From Edolisoma coerulescens (taxonomy: Eukaryota; Chordata; Aves; Passeriformes; Campephagidae), in contig VWZW01002449.1 of the NCBI GenBank assembly GCA_013397115.1, positions 186,001 through 250,000 on the forward strand: a stretch of 64,000 bases of DNA, written 5' to 3'. A model generated the notes under the pieces. It did no database searches, was not told where the DNA came from, and saw only the letters and a list, made by a program, of their open reading frames with translations. Below, piece after piece: positions 47,367 to 59,110 of the stretch. The translations under genes and the position numbers were made by a program. Position 1 is the first letter of the stretch. Each line of letters opens with the position of its first letter.

Positions 47367-50062
47367 TAACAGCTGGTAGTATTTTCCAGCAGTTTCCAAA
47401 AGTACAGAAGCTTCAGAGCACAATACATTTCAATATTATGCAGGATATTTTAGAACAGATTGACTATAGAAATTTTTTCTCTTTGCACAGGGGAAAGCTG
47501 CTGTTCCATTTAGTTGATGATGCATTTGTTTTTCCAGTTTTGTCTCAGAAAATACTATAGAACAGGTGTGATGCCAATGCTTGTATGTTATATACCATAT
47601 TACTCTCATAGAAGGTGATTCTTATCAAAAAGCAAACCAGATTTACAGTTGATTTTAGGAGAATAACATAAGGATCCTGCATAATGATAACCCCCAGTTC
47701 CAGTTGTTTACCATGTCCCAACACACCTACCATATGCTGTCACATCTGGAATGATGGCCTTTTCCCTGTCAGTGTGTTCTGCACACATTTTGTAAAACAC
47801 GGGGGTTGTTACCCCCTACAAGAAAGGTCTCAGCTGTAAGCAAGAGGCTTCAGCAATTTTTCATCTTTTTATATGCTGCATTTTTTTTTCTCCACTTACT
47901 CTTTCAGTGCTTATAAACTCCAAGTAATCAGGGGAAAGTTTGCTCCACTCCCTTGTCTGATCTGGAGGCTCAGTCACAGAACTACAGCTCTCACCTGCCC
48001 TTCTTTGACACAATTCCTTATGGTTTTCACCTCAACTCCCATGTAAGACTAATATTGACTGTAATTGAGACATGTCAGGGCTCTGCTGCAGTCTGCACAC
48101 CACAGAGAGACAGACTGATTGATGAAAGTTTGGCTTTTTCTTTTTGCCTTCTTTCTCAATACATCAGATTTTGGAAAATCTAGTTAAATCTATCTATTGA
48201 TCAGTCACATTTCTACTGATAAATAATTTAGATCAGAACTCTTCTCAGATCTGTGACATTGTACTAATTAAAGCTTTCAGCTTACATATGGATTTGTGTA
48301 AATGGCTTAATTTTTCATGCATAATAAAGCATAAGAAGCTGTGGTTGCTGATATGCATACAAGCAGTCATTGATTAGTTTCCTTATCAGAAATTTCTTTG
48401 TCCAGATGAGATTTCCGATTATACACAACACTTTTTAATTATTCAAATGGCTTCTTTAGCAATGCTGACAGTGTTCAGAAAGCTCTGCGGTGTAAGAATT
48501 TAACCATCTGCTGCTTCGGCAACACAGTTTGATGATAACGTGTAATGCTAACATAACAGACAGGTACTTCAGGAACTAATGATCCCATTCTCATGTAGGA
48601 CACTGTGGTTTGTAGCCATCATTGACTACCATCCTACCTTGAATAATTTTTAAAAACATTCAGCTGTTCAAGAAACACTCAACAGAGACTAAAAACTGAT
48701 TCAGAAATAGCTGCACTTTAGAACGTGTCAACTCTCTTCGCCTTTTACCCATCCAATTTTCCTAAATCTACAGTCATTCTGTTGGATATTCTAACCACAT
48801 CCATCATTCTAGTAGCTTCCATTAAAGGCAAAAATAACTTCAAATTCATGGTTTTCTTCCTCAGACTATACTTCATATCAGTAAAATTGGGTTGGCATTT
48901 CCTACTATCTTCTTCTAGAAAACTTTTGAAACAATTTTAAAGGCATACTTGAAATATGAACATTTTTGTAACTCACTGCTGGGAAGGTATTTGTTTACAA
49001 AAGTCTTTCTAGTGGATAATACAGAATGAGTCAATTACAGAAAAATGTGTGCAAATTTTCACCTCTTTAGATAAAGAAGTAATTTTGACATAATAGCAAA
49101 AAAATTACTAAAAAATTTGTGTGATTCAAAAGACCAAAATATAAGAATTATTGACAGAGCAAAGATGTAATGTATTTCACTGTCTTACTCTGGTCCTTTT
49201 TTCAAAAAAAAGAAAATTTTATCCTTGACATAATTATCAATACTTGGAAATGGGGGAATTTTTCAATTCAGAAAAATTTAGTTATCAGGAGATAACACAG
49301 CTAAGATTATAATTGAGGTGATAATGTTTTCACAGATTATTTTGACCAATTATTTATTTTTACCACTATTATATTCGGCTACTATTTATTTTGCATATAT
49401 ATATTTTTTTTTGAAGGGTTAGCTCTAAAGAGAACAGGAAAAATTGAATATTTTTATATATAGAAGCACAAATTACTTTTTCATTACAGGCTGTGATAAT
49501 AACTTTGCAATTTTTTCACGTCACACCTGCAAAATATCTAAAAATGTTTTCATGGACTAGGTGGCTTTCTAATAGTGGAAAATTTAAGAATGTACACCAT
49601 AGAAGCCAAATTTACTGAAGGATTCTAAACAGGATAAAAAATTTGCTTGTATTAGCATTCCTACAGTATTCAGGGGGGTTAGTCATGTTTTAAGTCACTG
49701 CTTCAGTGCTTTGCTGAATTAAGCTCCAGATACAGTAAAATGATACTTTAAGTTCAGTCTTGAACATAGAGAGGAACATAATATCACTTATCCAAGTGAT
49801 TTGGGAAGAAAAAAAAGTAAAAGAAAAAAAACTGAGAAGGGAGCCATCTGCTAAGTACTTCAAAAAGTTAGTCTGAGAAGTTAGGCTGTCCTTGCCCCAA
49901 AAAGCATGTAATATAAATAAGCAAGACAGAGAACTATTGAAAAAGAATTACTCACACAAGCTGAAAGAACAGACATAGTTGGCAAGCACTGTGTCAGTAC
50001 CATATTTTGTTTAAAGTAGTTTCATTTTCTTTTTGTCTTATGATGGATGTTTTTAATCAGAG
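47367..50062. other. Unique AT-rich non-coding DNA, possible conserved element
   Basis: No gene found. About 48230-48600 is repeat-free with words such as TAATTAAAG, CATGCATAATAAAG, TTAATTATTCAAATG and GATGATAACGTGTAATG, the texture of a conserved enhancer-like element. Otherwise nothing was recognised. Confidence 0.5.
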
Positions 50063-50162
50063 TAGCAAAGGGAGGAGGACAAAGGTAAGAGAAAATAAGA
50101 GGTACAGACCAACAAGAAAATAGGAGGAAGGAAGTAGGTAGTAAGAAAGAAGGGAGAGGATC
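50063..50162. repeat. Purine-rich (GA-rich) tract
   Basis: About 100 bases of GGAGGA, AAGAAAG and GGAAGG-like sequence on the plus strand with few pyrimidines, lying about 300 bp before the G-rich repeat and assembly gap. Confidence 0.7.
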
Positions 50163-50460
50163 TGGCTAATGTTTAGCAAAGCCTGCAATTAGAACAGGAA
50201 AGTGAGCATACAGCAGTAGAACTGTGGAAATGTGTTAGCTGTTGCTAATTCTTCCATTTCCAGTTCATCTGCTTGACAGGTTGTTTTGGGTTTTTTTCTC
50301 TTCTTTCCCTCAAGGTTGCAAGACCAAGGAAAGAAAAGAAAAATGCATAAAAGCACATGTCTGGAAAATAGCGCTGTGCAGCTCTGCAACTAGGAGTGCT
50401 TGACTTTTCCACTTCCTGGACTTTGCTCAGGATGCAAACGTCCAGCATGGACACCTGAAG

Positions 50461-50493
50461 GGAAGGGGCAGGGGCAGGGGCAGGGGCAGGGGC
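50461..50493. repeat. (GGGGCA)n repeat running into the assembly gap
   Basis: Five GGGG runs separated by CA (after GGAA) make a hexanucleotide array that stops at the Ns, so its true length is unknown. Four or more G4 runs with 2-base loops is a classic intramolecular G-quadruplex pattern. Confidence 0.95.
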
Positions 50494-50743
50494 NNNNNNN
50501 NNNNNNNNNNNNNNNNNNNNNNNNNNNNNNNNNNNNNNNNNNNNNNNNNNNNNNNNNNNNNNNNNNNNNNNNNNNNNNNNNNNNNNNNNNNNNNNNNNNN
50601 NNNNNNNNNNNNNNNNNNNNNNNNNNNNNNNNNNNNNNNNNNNNNNNNNNNNNNNNNNNNNNNNNNNNNNNNNNNNNNNNNNNNNNNNNNNNNNNNNNNN
50701 NNNNNNNNNNNNNNNNNNNNNNNNNNNNNNNNNNNNNNNNNNN
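50494..50743. other. Assembly gap (250 N)
   Basis: Two hundred and fifty unknown bases begin inside the G-rich hexamer array. The right flank resumes with GAAAGGAAAGGAC, which is purine-rich and may be the other end of the same tandem repeat. Frames reading through the Ns have no meaning. Confidence 1.
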
Positions 50744-51637
50744 GAAAGGAAAGGACTTCTTGATTACAGTAGAAAGCAAGCAGTTTCCTATATACCTCTA
50801 CAATAAATTCAGTACTTGAGAAATTGTCTCTCTCTGCCTTAAAAATCACTTTCATAACTCTGTCTTCTGCCATTCCCACAGTAATCCACATGGTCCAATA
50901 AAATATGCTTTTAAAGATTGGATTTTATCTGAATTACGCCTGCACAGGCCCAACCATTTGTTTTAATGCCTCCAGTGGCAATCCTTTACCACCCACAGAT
51001 ATTTCATTAGATAAGGGTACTTAAGCAGTTCTGCCTTCAGTCCCAAAAGGGTGAATGAGTGGGATACATTTTCACATTAACAAGGTCAGTGATCCTTTCA
51101 GGACCAATAATTCCTTTCTGTAGCAGTGTGGTATTCTGTTGTGATAGACACTATAGTATAAAAGAATGCCCAAAACCTGATAGATAGTCACCATTTCAAA
51201 TCTAGCACAGGAACACGACCCTTCTTCCCTCTAGTAATCTGTAGTCACGCTTCTTCCATACACTTTACTCTAAATCAGCTCCTATATTCATCAGACTTCT
51301 ATCATGTCCTGTTAGATGAGCTATGCTCAAGTTCTCTGTATCTTTTGTTAATCTTTTCTTTCATCTTGTTCTAAAAAAGGAAAAAAACAACAAAATATGC
51401 TGTTGCTCTGAAAACAAGCACAGGTGGATCTGAAGAGGACTGTTTGCTTCTCACCTGCCAACACAGAATTCCTAATTGGATGCCTTGCTGCGACAAAAGA
51501 CCATTTGGGAAAAAACAATAACACTGCACTTCACTTTTCCCATGAAGGTAAATTTTGTAATGATGCCCTAGAAATAAGGTACTCTCAGAGTTTCTATTTA
51601 TATACCCATTTGAAGAGAAAAGTATTTCAAATTGTGT
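50744..51637. other. Unique non-coding DNA
   Basis: Nothing recognised apart from short ORFs on both strands at 51371-51681, which lack domains. Confidence 0.6.
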
Positions 51638-51745
51638 GGTGCCTAGAGACATGGCTGAGTGGTGGACTTCGTAGTGTTTAGTTAATGGTTGGATTTGATG
51701 ATCTTGAGGGTCTTTTCCAAGCTAAATGATTCTATGATTCTATGA
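51638..51745 (+). mobile_element. CR1 LINE 3'-end fragment
   Basis: A short, heavily 5'-truncated copy. The GGTGCCTAGAGACATGGCT start, GGTTGGATTTGATGATCTTG and the terminal GATTCTATGATTCTATGA mark the CR1 3' untranslated region and its 8-bp tail repeat. It differs in sequence from the copies at 38595-40074 and 58881-59110, so it probably belongs to another CR1 subfamily. Confidence 0.9.
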
Positions 51746-53080
51746 GTTAAAAAGAAAAGTTAAAACCATAAAAACAGCACTGCTCTGAAATATTTTCCTA
51801 GATATCCTTGGACCTTTTCCCAGCTCAACAACAACAAAAGATAAAAATTAATGTAGCTGAGAAATGTGGTTATTACTAAATACTGTTTATTTTCATTACT
51901 ATTAGGATAAAGCAGAGATTAAAAGTGTTGCAGAGAATAAAGTATATCAGTAAAATGTATGACATGAATTATAGCACAGTGGAAAGAGATAAGGTAATTT
52001 GAATTTTTAAACAAATACACTTTGCAAAGCACTAAAGGCAGCTAATAGATCCTGTGGGCAAGTACTAACAGGAAGGAAATGGGGCAACGGCACACATTGC
52101 CCCTTCCTACCTCTTTTCCAAGTGTTCAATATAAACTCATTCTAGTTAAAATAGAAGTCTGCATCTGTGATCTGCTTTACAAGCACAATGCTAAATTAAG
52201 AATGATTTTAGAAATAGAAAGTACAAGTAATGTCCAAATGTGTTTTCTCAGAAATTGTCAAAGTCATATTCACTTCATTCTCATGTTATGATGCCTTATT
52301 TTCAGGCACTCTTTTTTTTCCTTCCCAGTCATTTGGTCTAAATTTGCTTCATTTTCTCAAAGATCTCCTAAGTGGCAATGTTTTCCTAAACTAGGAATTA
52401 TCTCTTCAAAACTCAGTGTAAGGCTTTCTTCTGGAGGCATTCTTGGAAACAGAGGAGGTGTGAGGTGTTTTGTGTTTGGTTCATCCAAACACCCCTAAAA
52501 GCTCAGCTATGTGACTCAAAAATATGAAGGAGGGCAAAGCGCATTCCTTCATTCCTGTTCTCATTCCTGTCTTAATGGTATTACCAGGAACAACCTGAGC
52601 CAACTTTGGACAACCTCATATTTAAGTGTTTATATCTGGAGCACTTCTCACAGTCCATGACTTCTCCTTTAGGAAACGGATCCCAAGCCCTGGGTTCTCA
52701 ACAATACTAGTTTCTCAAAAGATAACAGGTCCTGGATGTTTCACATAAAACCAGCTAAACTGGAAAAGGCTAATGGCTCTGTGTTTGAGCAGCAGGTCTT
52801 CATCTTCCTGATGACATCCTGCTGTCTGTGTTTGGACACCAGAGGGTTAGCCTGGAGAGTTTCAGAGCTGCCAGCACAGTTGGACTGTGTGTGGGTGTTG
52901 CAATAGTCGAGGCTTGAGAGGCTCTTCTCACTCACACACCAACCAAGCGTTGTTCATCTGGAGTGACAGCCAGGCATTGGTCCCTGCTGTCTGTGTTTCT
53001 GCCAGATAAAATGTCACTTTTAAACAAGTCTGCTCAGTGGGAAGCAAATCTTTCTCCTCCATGTCCTGAAACACATGCCC
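51746..53080. other. Unique non-coding DNA
   Basis: No gene or transposon was recognised. About 52740-52960 is somewhat GC-richer, without a usable ORF. Confidence 0.6.
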
Positions 53081-53116
53081 TGGGCTGGGCAGGGCTGGGC
53101 AGGGCTGGGCAGGGCA
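53081..53116. repeat. 10-bp minisatellite (AGGGCTGGGC)n
   Basis: Three full units and a partial fourth of AGGGCTGGGC. G-rich on the plus strand, with six GGG runs. Confidence 0.95.
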
Positions 53117-56100
53117 GATGGGAACAGTTCCTACCCCATCCCACTTCAGAAATATTTTCTTCAGTCATAGCCTAAGAGAGACAGCACTATAGGGCAAACT
53201 GTAACTGGGCAATTACTGGAGAATAAAATTAACAGGATAGAAGGGAGAGATCATGGTAGGGCTATTGGAGATGACAGAAAAGTAATTGGAAATATTAAGA
53301 TCAGTTTTTACTGGTCTATGCTAATTACACTTTTAGTGGAAGAATTGCAGGTTTGATGAATGTCTCTAGCAAAAGTTCTTAGCATTTTGTGAAATATTCT
53401 GATCTTTTCACTGCTCTTTCCAACAAAAGTTTTGAAACTTCAAAGGGAACACAAGTTATTCCACAGTTTGGGGAGGAGGAATGGAACAGAAATTCACAGT
53501 TTCACTGTTGGCAGGTGGCATATCAGGAGTTGCACTGTGCAGGGAGAGGAGGGTTAGAATCTTATTTTAAAGTAATTCTGTCCATGCACCCTTGACTACA
53601 GCAATTGGGGCTCTTTATGTGAATACTTGTGTCTGTGGACATGGCTCTGGGTACTTTTGGTTTCCAGGTACAGTATCCCAGGAGAAGTTCAGAGGGGAAA
53701 ACATTATGCTTCAGAGAACTCTAATGTGCTGCTGTAGCTTATCAGGAGGAAGTTTCTTCCCTACTCTCATTCACACTACAACATGGGAAAATCGAGTGCT
53801 GTTGTGTTTCCCACCTGCCCCAGTGACCATGCACTGTGTGGGACCATTCAGAGCCTACTAGGACCTTCTGCCTGGAAGAGCAACCCTTGTGTGAAAGGTC
53901 CCCAAAGAATCTCATTCTCATAAGTTCTGTAATCAGTTTCCCAGAGCCAGGATGCTGCCTAGATTAAAGTGAGCAGAAAGAGAATATTCTTCAAAATGTG
54001 TTCCGTGCCTTATTCCAGATAGATATAAATTATTATAATTATGTGGCTCTCTAGCTGAACATGAAGCTAAAGCAATAGTAATGAATAAAGATTTCTAGAT
54101 TATACTCTTTAGCCTTTGTCCATAATAAAGCTCTGGCTAACAGGTCCATTTAAAGCAGGTCTCTGGGGACACTGAAATAAATGCTTTCATTACACCACAG
54201 AAGCCTCAGCAAAAAGCAGGGAAATAAAGCAAATCTACTGTGGATGCGAGTGCCATTAGAACATTATCTAAGGAAATTAGACACATTACTGAGGAAAAGC
54301 ACGAGACCGAGAAAAACCCCCCACAAAATTAACAGTACACATTTTAACCACTGTGACAAAAGTTTATTGCCTCTTATTTCCTGAGTTCAGAAAAATTGTC
54401 ATCAGCCACAAAACACCTGGAGTTTAGATTACTATGTGCTAAATTATGTTTATGTACTTATAAAACAGTGCTACATTGCTACGGGTCTTAAAAAGCATCT
54501 TTTCTAAGAGTGTGAAACAAGACTTTCACAGCAAAATCTGAGTGTTTTCTTTACTGAGAAGTACCTCTTTTTTAAAAAAGGGGTCTTTCTAAGAGGCATA
54601 ATTAGAGAAGAGCAGAGAGCAAAGACGCTTTCTTTAATTCCATATTATCTTGCAAAATTTGTTTTAAAAATGTTAATATCTGTCCATAATTTTGTATAGG
54701 GTTTGTAAGCTACAGTTCCTCCCACTCCAGAGAAACAGACAAGAGGAAGCTGGCAGCAATTTGAAATGGCAGTCTTACCCACTCCCCTCTGCTGAGGTAG
54801 GGTGTGCCCACAGTATAGATAGATAACCTCTGGCACTGACTTGGTCAGCCTCCTTTTCCTTGTGACAGGTTAAATTGCAAGGCTTTTTGCTAACACGTAA
54901 TTAAAAAAATAATAGCCTCTATTGCAAGAAGTATAAAGTCAAATCTCATTCATTGTGCCTTGAAAGTATAATTTTGAATCCGAATGCTGTCTCAATTAAA
55001 AGAAATATATATTAAATTTATTAAGAAATTAAACATATAACTAAGTATACTAATATATCATGTTAGCATTTAAAATTATTACAGCTTCTCCGTCCTCAAT
55101 GTCATACTGCCTGTGTTCATAGCATTTGAAAAGAAAAGCAACAACTTTCCAGAGTGCATTGAAGACACGTTTTTACAAAGGCCCATGTTATGGTGCTATC
55201 AGATTTCATGACTTCACTGTAGCACCAAAACATTTCTCCTCCAAAACAAAGTTAGTTTATTTTCTAATAGTAGGCATTTATAGACATTGTATTGTTCTTA
55301 AAATTACTTCAGAGACAGCATAAAAATAATTCCTCTTTTATCAACCTCTATGTAGTACTAGTATTATAGCATTGTTTTGATGTTATAGTGAAGGTTGTAT
55401 TAGTCTTACACCATAAACTCCTATTTCTCTGGATTTTATAACCATGATTTGTGCTCCAAAATGAAATTTGCTGCTAAAAGTCAAAGTTATACTGTTCACA
55501 AAAGTCTGACAATATCCACAGTATTTATTATTTCTATTTGGATGCAAAAAATAAAGGCTGTTTAGACACAAGTTTGTGTGTGTATATAATGCATGCAAAT
55601 AGATAATACTTGCATTTATATATTAAAGTTTAAACTCCATTTTTGTATACACATAAACAGAGCCTCCCCCTGCATGAATACACATATGCATATATGTGTA
55701 TATATATAGTTTAGAAAATTCCAAAATATTTTATTCAATTTCTCCTCTTTGTTTGTATTATTTTGTGCTCTCACTAATGCCAAAGCAGTATTCTTAGCAG
55801 AGGAGTAATATCTAGCCATGGTCAGCTCTGAGAATTTCAGCTGCTCTGCTTTTGTGACAGAGCAGGGAGAGAAGTCAAACAGGGAGAAGAGGCAGAGTGT
55901 GGTAATGTTATTAATGGAAATTATCTCCTCGAAATTGTCCCCAGAAAAACGTAAATTGTGCTAAAGAACCAAAGACACCAGCTCGGCTGCTCTCACTGCC
56001 CCCATTTTGCAGCACACAGACATGAAGAAGATGAGTAAACCACCACTATGCCCCTAAGTTTTCAGCTGCTTTCAGACATCCTCCCCAACAGAATGCTGAC

Positions 56101-57799
56101 AGCAGCTTTAGTATTATTTTTTCCAGGAGGTGAGCCATTTTTCCTCAATCTCTTATTTAGTATTTTTTTCCAGTGAACAAGATGTAGGAATGCGTTTGCC
56201 TGACGGAATTCAGTTCTCTGAAGATGCAGCACGTGAAGTTCTGTATTCATTCCTCTGCCTTCCTTAACGTGATACAAAAACAAGCAGTTAATTTGCTTAG
56301 GGTTTACAGATTGCACATTATATTTTTGTTTAATTAATCAACATTTCTTCCATGTTTTTCAACAAAAATATTTATTACATGTGGTTTTGTGTTATATATA
56401 GTATGGCTTATAAGACCAGTTAGGTGTTTTTTTCTGATAATGAATTTGCAGCAGTAGTCCATACTTGGATCTATTTAGACCAAGTTATCTTCATTACAAA
56501 CTGGATATGGTTTTGTTTATTAAAAATTAGGATATGTATCATCCTTCACACTTTTACCCCAAAGGGTGCCCTTTAATTGGAACTGTTGGAGAATATGGTC
56601 TTATTTTTTTAAGCTTCTAGAATAGGGAGACCATATGGACAATTTTCACACTTACATTAGTTGTAACACTCTTTTATCTTGTTCACTTCCATATCCTTGA
56701 CACCCTTTCAATGCACAGCTTCTTAGTATTCCCTTTGAGAGATGGAGAATAATTATCGGAGAAGTTTAAAAGGGCAGTGCTTTTGAATTGCATGGAACAT
56801 TTTGGTCTTGCTTACACTTGCAGCTAAAGTAGTCATCACCGGTTTCACTCAGCTGTTTCTGGCCCACAACCTCAGTAATTGGTTGTTTTGCCAGTAAAAG
56901 CACAAATCCAGGAAACCACAAATTCCCCGCAGGAAAGGCCTTCACACCTATTAATACAGAAATCAGCCTCTTAGTGCAGGGCCTGACATGAACAGATAGA
57001 CTAGAAATGATACAATTCCCCAGGATTTCTTGATATGTACCACAGAGTGAAATATAAAGTTATTAACCCTATTTCTCCCAAAGTGTGGGAGGTGCAAATT
57101 ATTTGATGGTATTTGTACAGTGACTATCATGAACACCTGTAATGTGGTTTGCTCCTTTCAAAACCAAAAAGTAGTGGAGGAAAACTCAGCTGACAAAAAA
57201 ATGTGACAGAACTAGTGACTTTATGCAGTTACACCAGCTGCTCCAAACTTTGTTGTAATCAAAGACAACTGAAACTGTTCTGAAGTGTTCTTTTTCTTAC
57301 ACCAAAGCTAAACTTGAAACAGTTTTCTGAATTTTTTGAATTTGAATCCAAACTGAGTCCAAAAGTTTTCACTTGCAATTAAACTGAAGCCAGAATTGTA
57401 TTGAAAAATGCATTGCTTGTGGCATAGATGTTATTTTCTTTGGGCGTTAAATATCTTATTGCAAGTGAATCCTTCCACTACAGGGTTTCTTACACTGTTT
57501 ATGTCAGATTTATCTTCCTTTTGATGCATACCCCCTCTATAACCTCTCTGGGGCCAGAGGTCTCCATGTAGGACAAATATGACTATTAATAATTGTAATC
57601 ATCTTTGCTCACTGGTTAACAGACTTGGCCAAGACAAACTTCATCTGACATTTTTATATTTGTAGACTGCAAAGATTATTATTGCTACTTATTCATGTTC
57701 CTAATTAAGAAATTTGAAATTAAGGGCAACATTCTTTTTTAGATATAATTAAAATGGTATTTCACAGAATGGTGCCTGAATTTCCTTATCTCGCTCTGT
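53117..57799. other. Unique AT-rich non-coding DNA
   Basis: No gene recognised. It contains an alternating purine-pyrimidine tract at 55678-55708. ORFs are 89 codons or shorter and without domains. Confidence 0.6.
55678..55708. repeat. Alternating TA/CA/TG tract
   Basis: Thirty-one bases of unbroken purine-pyrimidine alternation, mostly TA with CA, TG and GC steps. Confidence 0.8.
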
Positions 57800-57854
57800 G
57801 CCAATTAACTTGGCCCAACTTTCTTGCTAAAGTGGCTGGGCCAATTTAATTAGC
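57800..57854. promoter_or_regulatory. Imperfect hairpin with homeodomain-type cores
   Basis: Two 18-bp arms, 57800-57817 (GCCAATTAACTTGGCCCA) and 57837-57854 (TGGGCCAATTTAATTAGC), are inverted copies matching at 16 of 18 positions, around a 19-base loop. Each arm holds an AATTAA/TTAATT core of the homeodomain type and TTGGCCC, a half site resembling that of nuclear factor I. The surrounding 57770-57960 is repeat-free. A regulatory role is inference. Confidence 0.4.
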
Positions 57855-58880
57855 CTGACTTCACTCTCGGATTCTGTATCTGGGTATTACAGAGTTAGTG
57901 TTTAGCTCCATGGAGTGACCATAATGAATCTGTATGTATTTGGGGAGTAATTGCTTTAGTAATGAGAAAGGACAAAACAACAGTCCATATCAGTATGTCA
58001 CTTTTTAAGTAGGCTTTCCTGTGTGAAGTCAGTTTAATAAAAGAGCCCACAGTCATTGGGCATTGTTAGGTCCCACTATCATTTCTGGACTTTGTTTGAG
58101 AAACAAAAGGATACAGAGACAGGTAGTGTACCTCATAAAACCAAATCAAGGTTTTTAAAACAATGTATAAAGCATTGATAAAACTGCTTAAAAGTTTGGG
58201 TAAATATATTCAGTAATTTTAAATTTTTTTAGCTTTACAAACTATTCCAAGAGAGGGGGAAAAACATTCCCAAAACTTCTTGAATTAGAATGTTTAGCAC
58301 CTATTTACTTTGTTTCACCTTCCAAGTACTTTATAAATACTTAATTCTGCCCAATATTTTTGTGATATGTAATACAGTTATTACTATTTTTATAATTGAT
58401 AACCTATTGATATGTTTACTTAATTTTCCCAAAATGCAAAATTAATGAAGATATTTGCAGAGTTTTTAAGAGAGAGTTGTGCCATAACTTACATTGGCAC
58501 CAGTTAGACCAGTTATCTGAAGATAAGAGAGACGTCATTTCAAAATCTTCCTTACCAGGTGGGGTATCCTAACATCTTCAGGAATTCATCACCATATCAC
58601 CAGAGGGTGTAAACAAGAGAAAGGCAACAAAGTGAAAGTATCATACTGCTCAAATGAGAAATATAGGGAGAGGATGATTTTCTCAGCATAAAGGCTAACA
58701 TCCTGCCCAGTCATATTATATTCAATTTAAGGCACATGACAGCGGAGGGTAGTATTTCATGTATCTTCCTCTACTACATGGTCAAAAAAAACCTGAGACA
58801 AAAATCTAGTATGAAAGGACATATCAGTAGCATAGAAGAATTTGATACCAAAAGTGAATTTAGAGTGCAGACTTTCCTAG
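57855..58880. other. Unique AT-rich non-coding DNA
   Basis: No gene or repeat was recognised. The first 100 bases continue the possible conserved element around the hairpin. Confidence 0.6.
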
Positions 58881-59110
58881 TTCATAGAATCATAGAATCA
58901 TAGAATCAGAATCATAGAATCGTAGAATCATAGAATGGCCTGGGTTGGAAGAGAGGTTAAAGATTATCTAGTTCCAACTCCCCTACTGTGGACGGGGACA
59001 CCTTTCAGTGGATCAGGTTTCCCAGAATTCCATCCAACCTGGCCTTAAACACTTCCAGAAATGAGGCATCCACAACTTCCCTGGGCAACCTATTCCAGTG
59101 TCTCATCTTA
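58881..59110 (-). mobile_element. CR1 LINE 3'-end fragment with expanded 8-bp tail
   Basis: Read on the minus strand this is the CR1 3' end. The plus strand begins with about six ATAGAATC-type units (58883-58935), interrupted once by a shorter unit, then follows TGGCCTGGGTTGGAAG and CATCCAACCTGGCCTTAAACA to CCTATTCCAGTGTCTCAT, where similarity ends. It is strongly 5'-truncated. The tail array is longer than those of the other copies in this window. Confidence 0.92.

Noticed and set aside
50390..50891. Three ORFs of 129-154 codons across 50494-50743
   Set aside because: Most of their length is assembly Ns; the remainder is the (GGGGCA)n repeat.
58883..58935. Regular octamer repeats as a CRISPR-like array
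   Set aside because: The units are 8 bp without spacers and are the terminal repeat of a CR1 retrotransposon.
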